Shown here one piece after another: positions 7,459 to 17,458 of a stretch of DNA of 43,710 nucleotides (the stretch's first letter is position 1; each line of letters opens with the position of its first letter). This DNA comes from Prochlorococcus sp. scB243_496M6 (GTDB taxonomy: Bacteria > Cyanobacteriota > Cyanobacteriia > PCC-6307 > Cyanobiaceae), in NCBI GenBank assembly GCA_000635535.1, contig JFMF01000166.1:1-43710 (forward strand), given 5' to 3'. The notes below the pieces were generated by a model. It was not told where the DNA came from. It did not search any database and was given only the letters and a program-made list of their open reading frames with translations. The position numbers and the translations under genes are program-made.

Positions 7459-8679
7459 TCAACTATTTTTTTTAAAGTTTGATCTCTTATTAGCAAGTTC
7501 AATAAACCAACTTATGTATTCTTTGGGACCATTTTTAAAAACTATGTCAAATTTTAAATTGTCATGAACATCACTGATCCCTATTAAACCAGTTTTTTTT
7601 GTAGAGGGTCTTTCAACTTCACCAGAACTACTATCTACAAAAATTATTTTATTCTTAATCCCATATTCATTACCTAATATTTGTATTAATTCTAGAAAAG
7701 ACCTGTCACTTCCTCCTCTTGAATAACTTTTTTCATCATTATTTTTTTTTGATGTGACTGTATCACCAACTCCTACAATCAAAGGCATATCTTCTTTTTG
7801 AATAGTTCTTTTGCATAAATCAATTTTTTCCGTAACAGAATTTGGAGAGTTTCTAAAATTAAAATTTCTTCCAAAAGGAGCTTTACCAGTTTTATCCGCA
7901 ATAAATTTATTTAAAATAAATAAAACTCCAGAATCTTTAACTGCTCCTTTAATAAGTAATTGTATGTCTGTTGATCCAATATCATCTTGAGAAGAAAGTT
8001 TAATTGTTTCTCTACCATTTTTACTGCCTAAATTTGGTGAAATATGAAGGAAAAATGAGTTTTTGAGGCCTTCGGATTCAGCTTTTAAAATGATTTCATT
8101 CATCATTTTTTCAAAACTAATTTGAATAAGCTTTCTTTTATCAGAATCTTCATTAACTAAATCAAATAGACTATTGAAATTAATCGTTGGCGAGAAGCGT
8201 GTTTCACAAATTGATTTTACCGCGTGAAAATCGATATCTTCTTGGCTAAGTTCAGGAAAAATATCCTTAACTATGAAATTAAATCTTGGTCTTATTAAAC
8301 TAGGTACTTTTGATAAAAAATTTAGTTCTTTTTCTGAAACTCCTTCAAAACTTATTTCACCATTGTTGTCTTGATACTCTACTCCACAGGCAGCTAAACC
8401 TCTTAGATATAGTTCTTTATTTTTAGGCTCAGTTGTGCTCCTTAAACTCCTCTCTATTATTCTGTTAACTCCTCTTGGACCTTCATGTTCCCCGCAAGTT
8501 AATACGAAGAATTCCTCGGCAAATTCTTTTACTGCATAGATATATTTTGATTCTAATTCTCTAGTCATTGGATCTTTAACTAAAGGGATACAAACCCCGT
8601 CAATGTCTTGAATAAATAAGATATTTTTAGAAGAAATTAATTGTTTTTGTTCATTTAAATTACTTGTCATATATTCCAT
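7459..8679 (-). CDS. stpA: Glucosylglycerol-3-phosphate phosphatase-like (StpA/GgpP family)
   Basis: The product is 406 residues, close to the length of Synechocystis StpA. The HAD-like nucleophile motif is FIQDIDGVC (about 21-29). LTCGEHEGPRGVNRIIE, FFLHISPNLGSKNGRETI, GSTDIQLLIKGAVK and VGVGDTVTSK...RGGSDRSFLELIQ all match conserved blocks I recall from StpA, which dephosphorylates glucosylglycerol phosphate to the osmolyte glucosylglycerol. The partner synthase GgpS is not in the window, and Prochlorococcus is generally thought to make glucosylglycerate rather than glucosylglycerol, so the true substrate may differ. It is divergent from the 502-residue gene at 8840, with about 160 bp between. 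The start is ATG at 8679, with a second in-frame ATG three codons in. Confidence 0.8.
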   Translation of the reverse strand: MEYMTSNLNEQKQLISSKNILFIQDIDGVCIPLVKDPMTRELESKYIYAVKEFAEEFFVLTCGEHEGPRGVNRIIERSLRSTTEPKNKELYLRGLAACGVEYQDNNGEISFEGVSEKELNFLSKVPSLIRPRFNFIVKDIFPELSQEDIDFHAVKSICETRFSPTINFNSLFDLVNEDSDKRKLIQISFEKMMNEIILKAESEGLKNSFFLHISPNLGSKNGRETIKLSSQDDIGSTDIQLLIKGAVKDSGVLFILNKFIADKTGKAPFGRNFNFRNSPNSVTEKIDLCKRTIQKEDMPLIVGVGDTVTSKKNNDEKSYSRGGSDRSFLELIQILGNEYGIKNKIIFVDSSSGEVERPSTKKTGLIGISDVHDNLKFDIVFKNGPKEYISWFIELANKRSNFKKNS

Positions 8680-8839
8680 GTTAAAAATTATTTTTCTTTT
8701 AATTTCTACTTTCTCAGAAATTATAAATTAAAAAACTCAATATTTTCAATAAATAATTTGCTATGGTCAAAAATTGCTTTAATGTAGAAAAATGTTGGTA
8801 TGGGTAAGAAATTAAAAAAATTATGAAGATTTTCCAAAA

Positions 8840-10348
8840 ATGAAGAATAATTTCGTAGAAAACATCAAAGATGAAAAATATTTTTATTCATTGATTGAAG
8901 ATATAGAGAATAGCAAAGTTGGATTTTACAGTGTTGGTTTATATCCTGCATCACTAGCATACAACTGTGCTATGCATGGAAAATCAAATAATATTCTCTT
9001 AGCTCCTAGGGAAGATAGAGATTTGTTAGGTGCTTTCTCAAATGATGTTATTTCTGATATGGATAATGAGATTATTGAAAAGATTAAGAGAATGGGAAAT
9101 TATTCTTCAGAGGGAAAAATAAAGTCTTTTGATTTAAAAGATCTTCTCTTGAAATGTGAGATGGTTATACTTGCCTCCAATAGTAATCATATACAAGATG
9201 ATGTTAAAAATGCTTTAGAACTCAGAAAAAATTTAAAAAGAGAAAATGTTGTTCTTGGCTGCTTAGTCGGTTCTTTTTGTATTGATAGTAAAAATAAAAA
9301 CCCTTTTATTCTTTGTAATAAATATCCAAATTTAGCTTTTTTTACAGGATTTCATCGTCACGGAGCTTTACGAAATCCTAATGATAGTTTTACTGCAAAT
9401 TTCTGCCATCCTGATGCGCTAACAGCATTAATAGGAGCACGCATTTTGAATCAATTATCACCAAAAATTCAAGTTTCTCCTGGAGTTCACAATATTGAAT
9501 GTCAATATATAAAATCAATAAAAAATATCTCATCAATATTTGCAGGTTTTGTAAATAACTTTCATTCCGATAAGCCAGGAATGCTGCCTACCATTAATAC
9601 GATTTTGTTAACTCAATGTTTAGATCAGGCCGCGTCAGTATCAATAAAAGTTAGAAAAGAAAATAAATTAGATAATAAATATCTTTCATTAAAAGAACTT
9701 GGTTATGGTGAAGAAATAATTAGTGCAACGGAAATAATTAATGATAAATTTTGTGAAAAAGGAGATTATACTTTTTCTCAATTAAATGCTGTTAAGGCTG
9801 ATGTCTTAGGGAGTATGACTCTACCAACTGAAGGAAAACCAACACGGAATTTTCAAGCAGGACAAGTTTTATCAGATATGCTTTTGCAACTCAACAGATG
9901 TCCAAAAGATGTCTCAGAATTTTTAAATTGGTGTAATAAATACTCTCTCAGTCAAGGAGGTTTAGAAGGTCTAAAATCTTTAAAATTTTGGCCAGACATT
10001 TATAAAGAATTCAAAATTAAAAATAACAATTGTTCAATGATTAATCTGATTTATTTATGCTTTAATGCTAATTCAGAAGAAAAAAAAGAAATTTACAAGG
10101 TTTTAATTAGTTCAGAAGAAATCACTAATTTTTGCCAAGAATCTGTGAAATCTGAATTGTCTTTCGAACTAAATGAAAAATTAAAAGGAGATTATCTTTT
10201 TGATGATATTGAAAACTTTTATAAGAAATTATTTATTGACAAAGAGCAAAACGCCCTTAGAACAAATAAATATAGTAATCAAATTTCTAAAAAAAATCCT
10301 AGTTATATCAATGTATTGAAAATTATTAATAAATATTTTAATAATTGA
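8840..10348 (+). CDS. Conserved picocyanobacterial protein, possible NAD(P)-dependent G3P-dehydrogenase-like
   Basis: I do not firmly recognise this 502-residue protein. The first 190 residues suggest a Rossmann-like fold, with VGFYSVGLYPASLAYNCAMHG near 27-47, a strand MVILASNSNHIQDDV near 109-123, and VVLGCLVGSFC near 138-148. These are arranged like the N-terminal domain of glycerol-3-phosphate dehydrogenase or 6-phosphogluconate dehydrogenase relatives. The middle region is helical, with AGFVNNFHSDKPGMLP and LGSMTLPTEGKPTRNFQAGQVLSDML resembling the all-helical C-terminal domain of that superfamily. The last 120 residues are Lys/Asn-rich and helical. It is divergent from the stpA-like gene, so a role in supplying glycerol phosphate or another osmolyte precursor is tempting, but this is inference from context only. 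Confidence 0.5.
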   Translation: MKNNFVENIKDEKYFYSLIEDIENSKVGFYSVGLYPASLAYNCAMHGKSNNILLAPREDRDLLGAFSNDVISDMDNEIIEKIKRMGNYSSEGKIKSFDLKDLLLKCEMVILASNSNHIQDDVKNALELRKNLKRENVVLGCLVGSFCIDSKNKNPFILCNKYPNLAFFTGFHRHGALRNPNDSFTANFCHPDALTALIGARILNQLSPKIQVSPGVHNIECQYIKSIKNISSIFAGFVNNFHSDKPGMLPTINTILLTQCLDQAASVSIKVRKENKLDNKYLSLKELGYGEEIISATEIINDKFCEKGDYTFSQLNAVKADVLGSMTLPTEGKPTRNFQAGQVLSDMLLQLNRCPKDVSEFLNWCNKYSLSQGGLEGLKSLKFWPDIYKEFKIKNNNCSMINLIYLCFNANSEEKKEIYKVLISSEEITNFCQESVKSELSFELNEKLKGDYLFDDIENFYKKLFIDKEQNALRTNKYSNQISKKNPSYINVLKIINKYFNN

Positions 10349-10398
10349 TTATTTTTCTAATTTGCTAGAAAGCAAAGTTCTTAATTTATTTACTAATC

Positions 10399-11100
10399 TT
10401 GATTGCAGGGTTAGAATTATTATGGTTTAAAAGGTTTTTTTTGAAAAAGGAATTAACGCATCGTTCTCATGAACTTAAAGCTCTTGGTTGGAATCAAGAA
10501 GACTTAACAAGATACGAAGATTTATGGGACTACAGTCAAAGATGGGGATTAATAAATTTAGAAAGAGAAGACAGACAGTTTTTAAAAAAGGCAGAAAAGT
10601 TACTCCCAAAGATCCAAAATAAAAAGATATCTGTTAAAAAAACTATTGAAGAAAAATCCTATTATCTATGGTTAAATTTTTACCTCGATGAAATTAATAT
10701 TTTTAGTAATTCTAATCTTCCAAAAAATAAATATGGTGTTTGGACACTCTTAATTGAAGAGGAAATAAAACTTCTTAAGGAATTACAACCAGTTATGGGT
10801 CTTCCAGATACTTTAAAAGCTAAGAATCTGTTCGAAAATAGAAAAGAGCTTATAAATAAAGCTTTTAGCGAATTTGATGCTAAAAGTAATGACAAGGTTT
10901 TCAACTTTGATGAAGTTTTAAACAACTCTGAAAAAGATGTTGGTAAGAATTGGAAATCAATTACGGAAAAAGATCCTGAGGCAAATAAAACTTTTCCAAT
11001 AATTGAATCTGCAAATATTGAGAAACTCAGATCTGCGATAAAAGAGGATTTGAGTACATATATGAAAGATAATTACCCCTCATTAAAAAAGGATTTATAA
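10399..11100 (+). CDS. Conserved hypothetical protein, helical
   Basis: I recognise no family. The product is 233 residues from a TTG start at 10399, mostly helical and charged, with a WNQEDLTRYEDLWDYSQRWG block near the N-terminus and Lys-rich linkers. The only standard start codon in the open frame is TTG 10399. The in-frame codons between the upstream stop (10366) and that TTG encode a strongly hydrophobic run (FLIYLLILIAG), which would complete a membrane anchor with the LELLWF that follows. The real N-terminus may therefore lie upstream at a non-standard codon or behind a sequencing error. It follows the dehydrogenase-like gene by about 50 bp in the same direction and may share its transcript. 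Confidence 0.6.
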   Translation: MIAGLELLWFKRFFLKKELTHRSHELKALGWNQEDLTRYEDLWDYSQRWGLINLEREDRQFLKKAEKLLPKIQNKKISVKKTIEEKSYYLWLNFYLDEINIFSNSNLPKNKYGVWTLLIEEEIKLLKELQPVMGLPDTLKAKNLFENRKELINKAFSEFDAKSNDKVFNFDEVLNNSEKDVGKNWKSITEKDPEANKTFPIIESANIEKLRSAIKEDLSTYMKDNYPSLKKDL

Positions 11101-11156
11101 ATATTTATCTTTTTTTTGTTTTTTTTTTGGACTTTTCTAAGTTAAATAGATAATAG

Positions 11157-12500
<1,344 letters not shown>

Positions 12501-12513
12501 GAAAGGAGATTTA

Positions 12514-13404
12514 TTGGCTTTAATAATTCCTAGTAACTATCACAAGATTAGTGATGTTGAGAAAAATCATATATCTTGGATCGAACCAGAATTGGCAAAA
12601 CGACAGGATATACGTCCTCTTAGGATTGGTATTTTAAATATCATGCCTCTAGGCAAGCAGTATGAATTTAACTTGCTACATCCACTTGGTTTATCTCCCC
12701 TTCAAATTGAGCCTGTTTGGATAAAGCTTAAAACTCACTCTTATAAAACGTGGGATCTTAATCATCTGAATAATCTATACATTACTTGGGAAGAAGCAAA
12801 TAATCCAGAACCGTTAGATGGAATCATTATTACTGGAGCACCTATTGAACACCTAGCCTTTGAGGAGGTTAAGTATTGGGACGAATTTGTAAAAATTGTA
12901 AATGAAGCCAGAAATTCTTGTGCGAGTACTCTTGGATTATGTTGGGCTGGCTTTGCTCTGGCTTATTTGGCAGGGGTCGATAAGAAAGTTTTTGATAGGA
13001 AATTATTTGGGGTATTCCCTTTAAAAAGTCTTGTTCCTGGACACCCTTTGATGGGTACACAAGATGATGAATTTATTTGTCCTCAAAGTAGATTTGCTGG
13101 ATTACCAGATTTGGAAATGGAGAAAGCCCAAAAAGAAGGGAAATTGAATTTGTTGGCTTATGGAGAAAACGTTGGATATACAATATTTGAATCTAATGAT
13201 CAAAAACAACTTATGCATTTAGGTCATCCTGAATATACGGTGCATAGAATTATTAGTGAAATTGAAAGGGACAAAGAAAAGGGAGATGTTCCTCCTCCTA
13301 AAAATTTTGATCCAAATAGTTCAAAAACCGCTTGGAGGTCTCATAGGAATTTGCTTTTTCAACAATGGCTTTGGTTCTGTTATCAACAAGTTAGTCTTAA
13401 TTAA
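12514..13404 (+). CDS. metA: Homoserine O-acetyltransferase (MetA family)
   Basis: The start I prefer is TTG at 12514, preceded by a strong AGGAG at 12504-12508, giving 296 residues beginning MALIIPSNYHK. A longer frame from 12442 would overlap metY. Family blocks are QDIRPLRIGILNIMPL, GAPIEHLAFEEVKYW, the catalytic Cys143 in LGLCWAG, and GHPEY near residue 237. At residue 112 there is Glu within GAPIEH. In this family Glu at the equivalent position (111 in Bacillus) goes with acetyl-CoA use, whereas Gly (as in E. coli) goes with succinyl-CoA. The offset of one also fits Cys143 against Cys142. So the product should be O-acetylhomoserine, the exact substrate of the metY product encoded just upstream. 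Confidence 0.92.
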   Translation: MALIIPSNYHKISDVEKNHISWIEPELAKRQDIRPLRIGILNIMPLGKQYEFNLLHPLGLSPLQIEPVWIKLKTHSYKTWDLNHLNNLYITWEEANNPEPLDGIIITGAPIEHLAFEEVKYWDEFVKIVNEARNSCASTLGLCWAGFALAYLAGVDKKVFDRKLFGVFPLKSLVPGHPLMGTQDDEFICPQSRFAGLPDLEMEKAQKEGKLNLLAYGENVGYTIFESNDQKQLMHLGHPEYTVHRIISEIERDKEKGDVPPPKNFDPNSSKTAWRSHRNLLFQQWLWFCYQQVSLN

Positions 13405-13409
13405 TTTTT

Positions 13410-14975
13410 TTAATGAGCGCTTTCCATACCACCTAGTCTTTCAAATAAGTTAAGACTTTCTTTATTTAATCCTACAATTTCAACTTTAGAACCACCATTC
13501 TGGAACTTTCTAATAATTTGCTCAAGAGCAACAACGCCACTTTGATCCCAAATATGAGCTAAAGACATATCGATTACAATATTTTCAGGATGTTCATGAA
13601 TATCAAATCCTTGTAAGAAATAAATTTTACTTACAAAAAATAATTGTCCTTTTACTTTGTAGGTAGTCAAATTATTTTCTTTAGCTCTTGAGACAGTTAT
13701 AACTTTTGCGACTTTTCTGCTGAAAAGGATTGCAGCTAATGCAACTCCAGCAATAACTCCAAGTGCAAGATTATGAGGTTTTGTCAGCATTGTAACCGCA
13801 AAAGTCATAAGCATTACTGCAGTATCACTTTTAGGTATCTTTCTAATATTTTTTAATCCATTTATATCTGCTGTACTTATCGCGATCGTTATCATGATTG
13901 CTACTAAAGCAGCCATTGGGATTGCTCCAATCCAAGACTTCAAGAGGATAATCATAATTAGTAGAGATATACCTGAGGAGAGAGTTGATAATCTAGATTT
14001 ACCACCATTTTCCGTATTCATAACAGATTGCCCAACTAAGGCACATCCTGCCATTCCACCAAATAAGGATGCCACAATATTTGCGATTCCCTGTCCTCTT
14101 GCTTCTTTATTTTTATTAGAACTTGTATCAGTTACATCGTCTAAAATGTCTTGAGTTAAAAAGGTTTCCATTAAACCCACGAGAGATATTGCAAGTGAAG
14201 TCGGTAAAATAATTCCTAATGTTTCAAGACTAAAAGGTACTTTCCCATTTTCTATTGATCCAAAAGGAAGAGAAATACTTGGTAATCCATCAGGCAATTT
14301 ACCCAAATCGCTAACTGTTGGGACATCTAGATTCAAGAATATGCTTATGAGAGTAATTACTACTATCGCGATAAGTTGAGATGGGACTACTTTTGTGATT
14401 TTTGGAAGCCCATAGATAATTATTAATCCTAGGATTACAAGAATCCAAACTACTGGGATCTGAGAGTTAACTGGATACTGACTCAAAGTTTGTTCCATTA
14501 ATCCTTTTGATTCTTTTATACCTATTCCTAACTGAGGTAGTTGTGCCTGAAATATTAAAAGCGCCAGTGCATTTACAAATCCACTTAATACACCCGTTGG
14601 CACGAATCGCATTTGGTAGGCAAGTCTTAAATATCCCCAAAGAATTTGGAAAATTCCAGTTAATATTCCAGCTGCAATAAGATATGGGACTCCTAATCCA
14701 GGAGCTTGTGATTCTCCATAAGCAACAAGTCCAGTCATCAAAAGAGCTGTTGAACCTGTAGCTGAAGTGATCATCCCCCTTCTTCCTCCAACAATCGCAA
14801 TTGTTATAGATAAGCAAAATGCACCAAAAAGGCCAACTTTGGGATCTACACCAGCTATACCAGAAAAAGCAATTGCTTCTGGGATCATTGCAAAAGCAAC
14901 AACTAAGCCTGAGAGAATATTTGACTTTGGATCATCTAACCAATTTTTAGATAAATATCTTGAGAAATTTGACAT
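13410..14975 (-). CDS. SulP-family anion transporter with STAS domain
   Basis: This 521-residue integral membrane protein has the SulP fold. MIPEAIAFSGIAGVDPKVGLFGAF (about 31-54) is the first conserved transmembrane block, GGRRGMITSATGSTALL follows, and LVGLMETFLTQ with GGMAGCALVGQSVMNTENGGKSRLS (about 305-333) is the substrate-site region. About 12 to 14 hydrophobic segments precede a C-terminal STAS domain (about 430-521). SulP proteins carry sulfate or, in cyanobacteria, bicarbonate (BicA). The sequence does not let me choose. The adjacent sulfide-assimilating genes metY and metA, convergent with it, hint at sulfate, but low-affinity Na+/bicarbonate uptake is equally possible in Prochlorococcus. 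It starts at ATG 14975. Confidence 0.88.
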   Translation of the reverse strand: MSNFSRYLSKNWLDDPKSNILSGLVVAFAMIPEAIAFSGIAGVDPKVGLFGAFCLSITIAIVGGRRGMITSATGSTALLMTGLVAYGESQAPGLGVPYLIAAGILTGIFQILWGYLRLAYQMRFVPTGVLSGFVNALALLIFQAQLPQLGIGIKESKGLMEQTLSQYPVNSQIPVVWILVILGLIIIYGLPKITKVVPSQLIAIVVITLISIFLNLDVPTVSDLGKLPDGLPSISLPFGSIENGKVPFSLETLGIILPTSLAISLVGLMETFLTQDILDDVTDTSSNKNKEARGQGIANIVASLFGGMAGCALVGQSVMNTENGGKSRLSTLSSGISLLIMIILLKSWIGAIPMAALVAIMITIAISTADINGLKNIRKIPKSDTAVMLMTFAVTMLTKPHNLALGVIAGVALAAILFSRKVAKVITVSRAKENNLTTYKVKGQLFFVSKIYFLQGFDIHEHPENIVIDMSLAHIWDQSGVVALEQIIRKFQNGGSKVEIVGLNKESLNLFERLGGMESAH

Positions 14976-15005
14976 TTTAAGTTTCTTTATAATTAAGAAG
15001 TTACC

Positions 15006-16286
15006 TCATAAAGGAGGCAAAATACCTTGTGGGTCAAAAATATTCTTTAAAGTTTTTAATTCATTCATTCTATCTCCAAAGGCTAATGTAATTTCTTCAT
15101 CATGAGAATCCAAATGATTATGCAATTGGGCTAAGTGAATATTTGGATAAAACTTTTTTAGCTTGCTCCATGATTTATAAATCCATTCCAAAGCGACTTC
15201 TTTTTCTTGAAGATCATTTTTTTTCCATGATGCATATATCCATGGTTTCCAAGTGCTTTCTCTATGAACAAAAAAGCTTGAGCCATGATTTAACTTTTTA
15301 GTTTTGCAACCTAATTGTTGAGAAGCAACATAACAGGAATTATTAGGTTTATTATCCATTATTTCATCCAAACATTTTATGAAAATTGGGATATCATTTT
15401 TTAAATCTTCTCCAAGAAGACTAATTACCTCAGAATGGCTATTTGCATTCAGCTCATATAAATTCAATTCCTTAGGGAAGAAATTTATTTTGTTAAGGTT
15501 TTCATAAAATTGTTTTTCTAGAGAAGGGAATTTGTCTAGAAGCTTTAGGCATTCTTCTGTTCTTTTATCCTCTAAATTATTTCTGAGTTCAGCAAAAATA
15601 TATAAGTAAATTTTTTTGGCATAAATCCATTGAAGACTAATATTTTCTGGAAATTTCTCTGATAGTTTTATTATTTCAGAAAGTTCATTTAGATTTACAA
15701 ATCCTTCAATAATCTTAATTGGATTAGATTGGATAGTCTTAAGTTCTATTTCGGTAATAATTGAGATGAAAGGAGCTGCTCCTTTAATTGCTTCCCAAAT
15801 CAGTTGTTCTTCTGGATTTATTTGATTTTTTTTTAAAGAGATAAATGAGCCATTACCCAAGAAACCTTTAATTGATTCAATATTATCAATGGCTAATCCG
15901 TAGGATCTACTGAGCGGGCTTACTCCGCCAGTAAGTATATATCCTGCTCCAGGAAGTTTAGAAAGTCCAATTGGAAAACTTCGATTATATTTTTGTAAAT
16001 GATTTACTAGATCCCCCATTATTACTCCACCACCAATTGTTACTAAATTGGATTTTCTATCTAGGCGAATTTTGCTGTGATTTTTTCTTAGATCAAGAGT
16101 AGTAAAACCATTTTTTGCACAGCTAGAGGTTGTACCTCCACTACACACGCAAAGGTGTTCGACTTTTTCCTTAGAATAGTTCTCCTTATTAAATAAGGAA
16201 TCATCCACGTTATAAATTAAATTCTTTAATTTTGCATCCTTTGAGTTGATATTTGGAACTTCAAGCAAGTTATTATTATTTTTCAC
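15006..16286 (-). CDS. FAD-linked oxidase (PCMH/berberine-bridge-like)
   Basis: The product has 426 residues. The N-terminal half carries a PCMH-type FAD-binding domain: VCSGGTTSSC, VTIGGGVIMGDLVNHLQKYN (about 82-101), and GAGYILTGGVSPLSRSYGLAIDNIESI (about 109-135). The C-terminus ends FGDRMNELKTLKNIFDPQGILPPL, the berberine-bridge-like tail seen in 6-hydroxynicotine oxidase relatives. I see no clear His or Cys pair for bicovalent flavin attachment at the usual spots, so FAD may be non-covalent. The substrate is unknown. The start appears to be GTG at 16286, and it is divergent from cbiX with very little space. It sits 30 bp upstream of the SulP gene in the same direction and may be co-transcribed. 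Confidence 0.75.
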   Translation of the reverse strand: MKNNNNLLEVPNINSKDAKLKNLIYNVDDSLFNKENYSKEKVEHLCVCSGGTTSSCAKNGFTTLDLRKNHSKIRLDRKSNLVTIGGGVIMGDLVNHLQKYNRSFPIGLSKLPGAGYILTGGVSPLSRSYGLAIDNIESIKGFLGNGSFISLKKNQINPEEQLIWEAIKGAAPFISIITEIELKTIQSNPIKIIEGFVNLNELSEIIKLSEKFPENISLQWIYAKKIYLYIFAELRNNLEDKRTEECLKLLDKFPSLEKQFYENLNKINFFPKELNLYELNANSHSEVISLLGEDLKNDIPIFIKCLDEIMDNKPNNSCYVASQQLGCKTKKLNHGSSFFVHRESTWKPWIYASWKKNDLQEKEVALEWIYKSWSKLKKFYPNIHLAQLHNHLDSHDEEITLAFGDRMNELKTLKNIFDPQGILPPL

Positions 16287-16333
16287 TACATGATATTGTT
16301 CTTTACTATTATGGTATAAGTTATAATTTGTTT

Positions 16334-17458
16334 TTGGATAATTCAGATTCGAAGTTAAACAATCAAGTCGCGATACTTATCTGCGGACACGGGAGTAGAA
16401 ATAAACTAGCCATTACTGAATTTCAAGAGTTAACTAAATACATCCAAAAAAGATATCCAAACTTTTTAGTTGAATATGGTTTCTTGGAATTTGCTAAACC
16501 CTCGATTGTTGATGCTCTAGACAAGTTAAAAGATCTTTCTGTAAAAAAAGTAATTGCAATACCCGCAATGCTTTTTGCTGCTGGCCATGTAAAAAATGAT
16601 ATACCTAGCTTACTTATGAATTATTCAAGTAAAACAGGTATTGAAATAATTTATGGAAGAGAATTAGGTATTAATAATTTAATGATTAGTGCAGCTTGTG
16701 AAAGAGTAAAAGATGTATTTAAACAAAATAATACTCTCAAACCTGAAGAATCATTATTAGTTGTTGTTGGTAGAGGCTCTTCTGACCCAGATGCGAATTC
16801 CAATGTTTCAAAAATTACGAGAATGATTGTAGAGGGTATTGGTTTAGGGTGGGGGGAAACAGTTTTTTCTGGAGTAACTTTCCCTCTTGTTGAACCTGGA
16901 TTGAAAAATGTTGTGAGACTTGGTTATAAAAATATAATTATTTTCCCTTATTTCCTTTTTTCAGGTGTCCTTGTCACAAGAATAAAAAGGCAAAGTGACT
17001 TAGTTGCGATTAATAACCCAAATATTTCATTTATACATGCAAAATATCTTTCTTCACAGTCTTATGTGGTCGATACTTTTGTAGAAAGGATTGAAGAGAT
17101 TCTTAATGACGAGGGTAATAATTTTATGAATTGCTCAACTTGTAAATATAGATCAAATTTATTTGGCTTTGAAAAAGAAGTTGGAATGGTACAAGAAAGT
17201 CATCATAACCATGTAGAGGGCTTGGGTATAAGTTGTGATTTATGTGATCCTGAATGTAATGGTGCTTGTGAAATACAAAATCAAATTCCAACTCATAATC
17301 AAGAAAAATCAAACTCAGGAGTAGGAGATAACTTAGAACATGAACATTTAGAGGCTCATCAACATGAACATAATCACCATCATCATCACCATAGTATTTA
17401 TCCAAATTCAAAACACCCTCTAGGACCTGTCACGCTTCGCTTGCCTAATGAATACTAA
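16334..17458 (+). CDS. cbiX: Long-form sirohydrochlorin chelatase (CbiX) with MXCXXC and His-rich tail
   Basis: Two CbiX-type repeats are seen: residues 8-125 with ILICGHGSRN (metal-site His about 19) and AGHVKND (His about 85), and about 140-255 with VVVGRGSSDPDAN and the matching strand FPYFLFSGVLVTRI. These class II chelatases insert cobalt (for B12) or ferrous iron (for siroheme) into sirohydrochlorin without ATP. A C-terminal extension holds MNCSTC, the MXCXXC motif that in Bacillus CbiX-long carries a [4Fe-4S] cluster, more Cys pairs (CDLCDPEC), then a His-rich run with six consecutive His near 17376-17393 and HPLGPVTLRLPNEY. I set the start at TTG 16334. A frame from ATG 16253 would overlap the divergent oxidase gene. 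Cobalt use fits the B12-dependent NrdJ in the same window. Confidence 0.85.
   Translation: MDNSDSKLNNQVAILICGHGSRNKLAITEFQELTKYIQKRYPNFLVEYGFLEFAKPSIVDALDKLKDLSVKKVIAIPAMLFAAGHVKNDIPSLLMNYSSKTGIEIIYGRELGINNLMISAACERVKDVFKQNNTLKPEESLLVVVGRGSSDPDANSNVSKITRMIVEGIGLGWGETVFSGVTFPLVEPGLKNVVRLGYKNIIIFPYFLFSGVLVTRIKRQSDLVAINNPNISFIHAKYLSSQSYVVDTFVERIEEILNDEGNNFMNCSTCKYRSNLFGFEKEVGMVQESHHNHVEGLGISCDLCDPECNGACEIQNQIPTHNQEKSNSGVGDNLEHEHLEAHQHEHNHHHHHHSIYPNSKHPLGPVTLRLPNEY

Noticed and set aside
14467..14817. A 116-codon minus-strand frame inside the SulP gene
   Set aside because: It is out of frame with a continuous, well-conserved transporter on the same strand, and its Cys/Trp-rich product looks like frame-shifted coding sequence.
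17376..17400. Run of CAT/CAC repeats that could be a simple-sequence repeat
   Set aside because: It is in frame and encodes the His-rich tail of the CbiX-like protein, a known feature of the long form, so it is coding rather than a separate repeat element.
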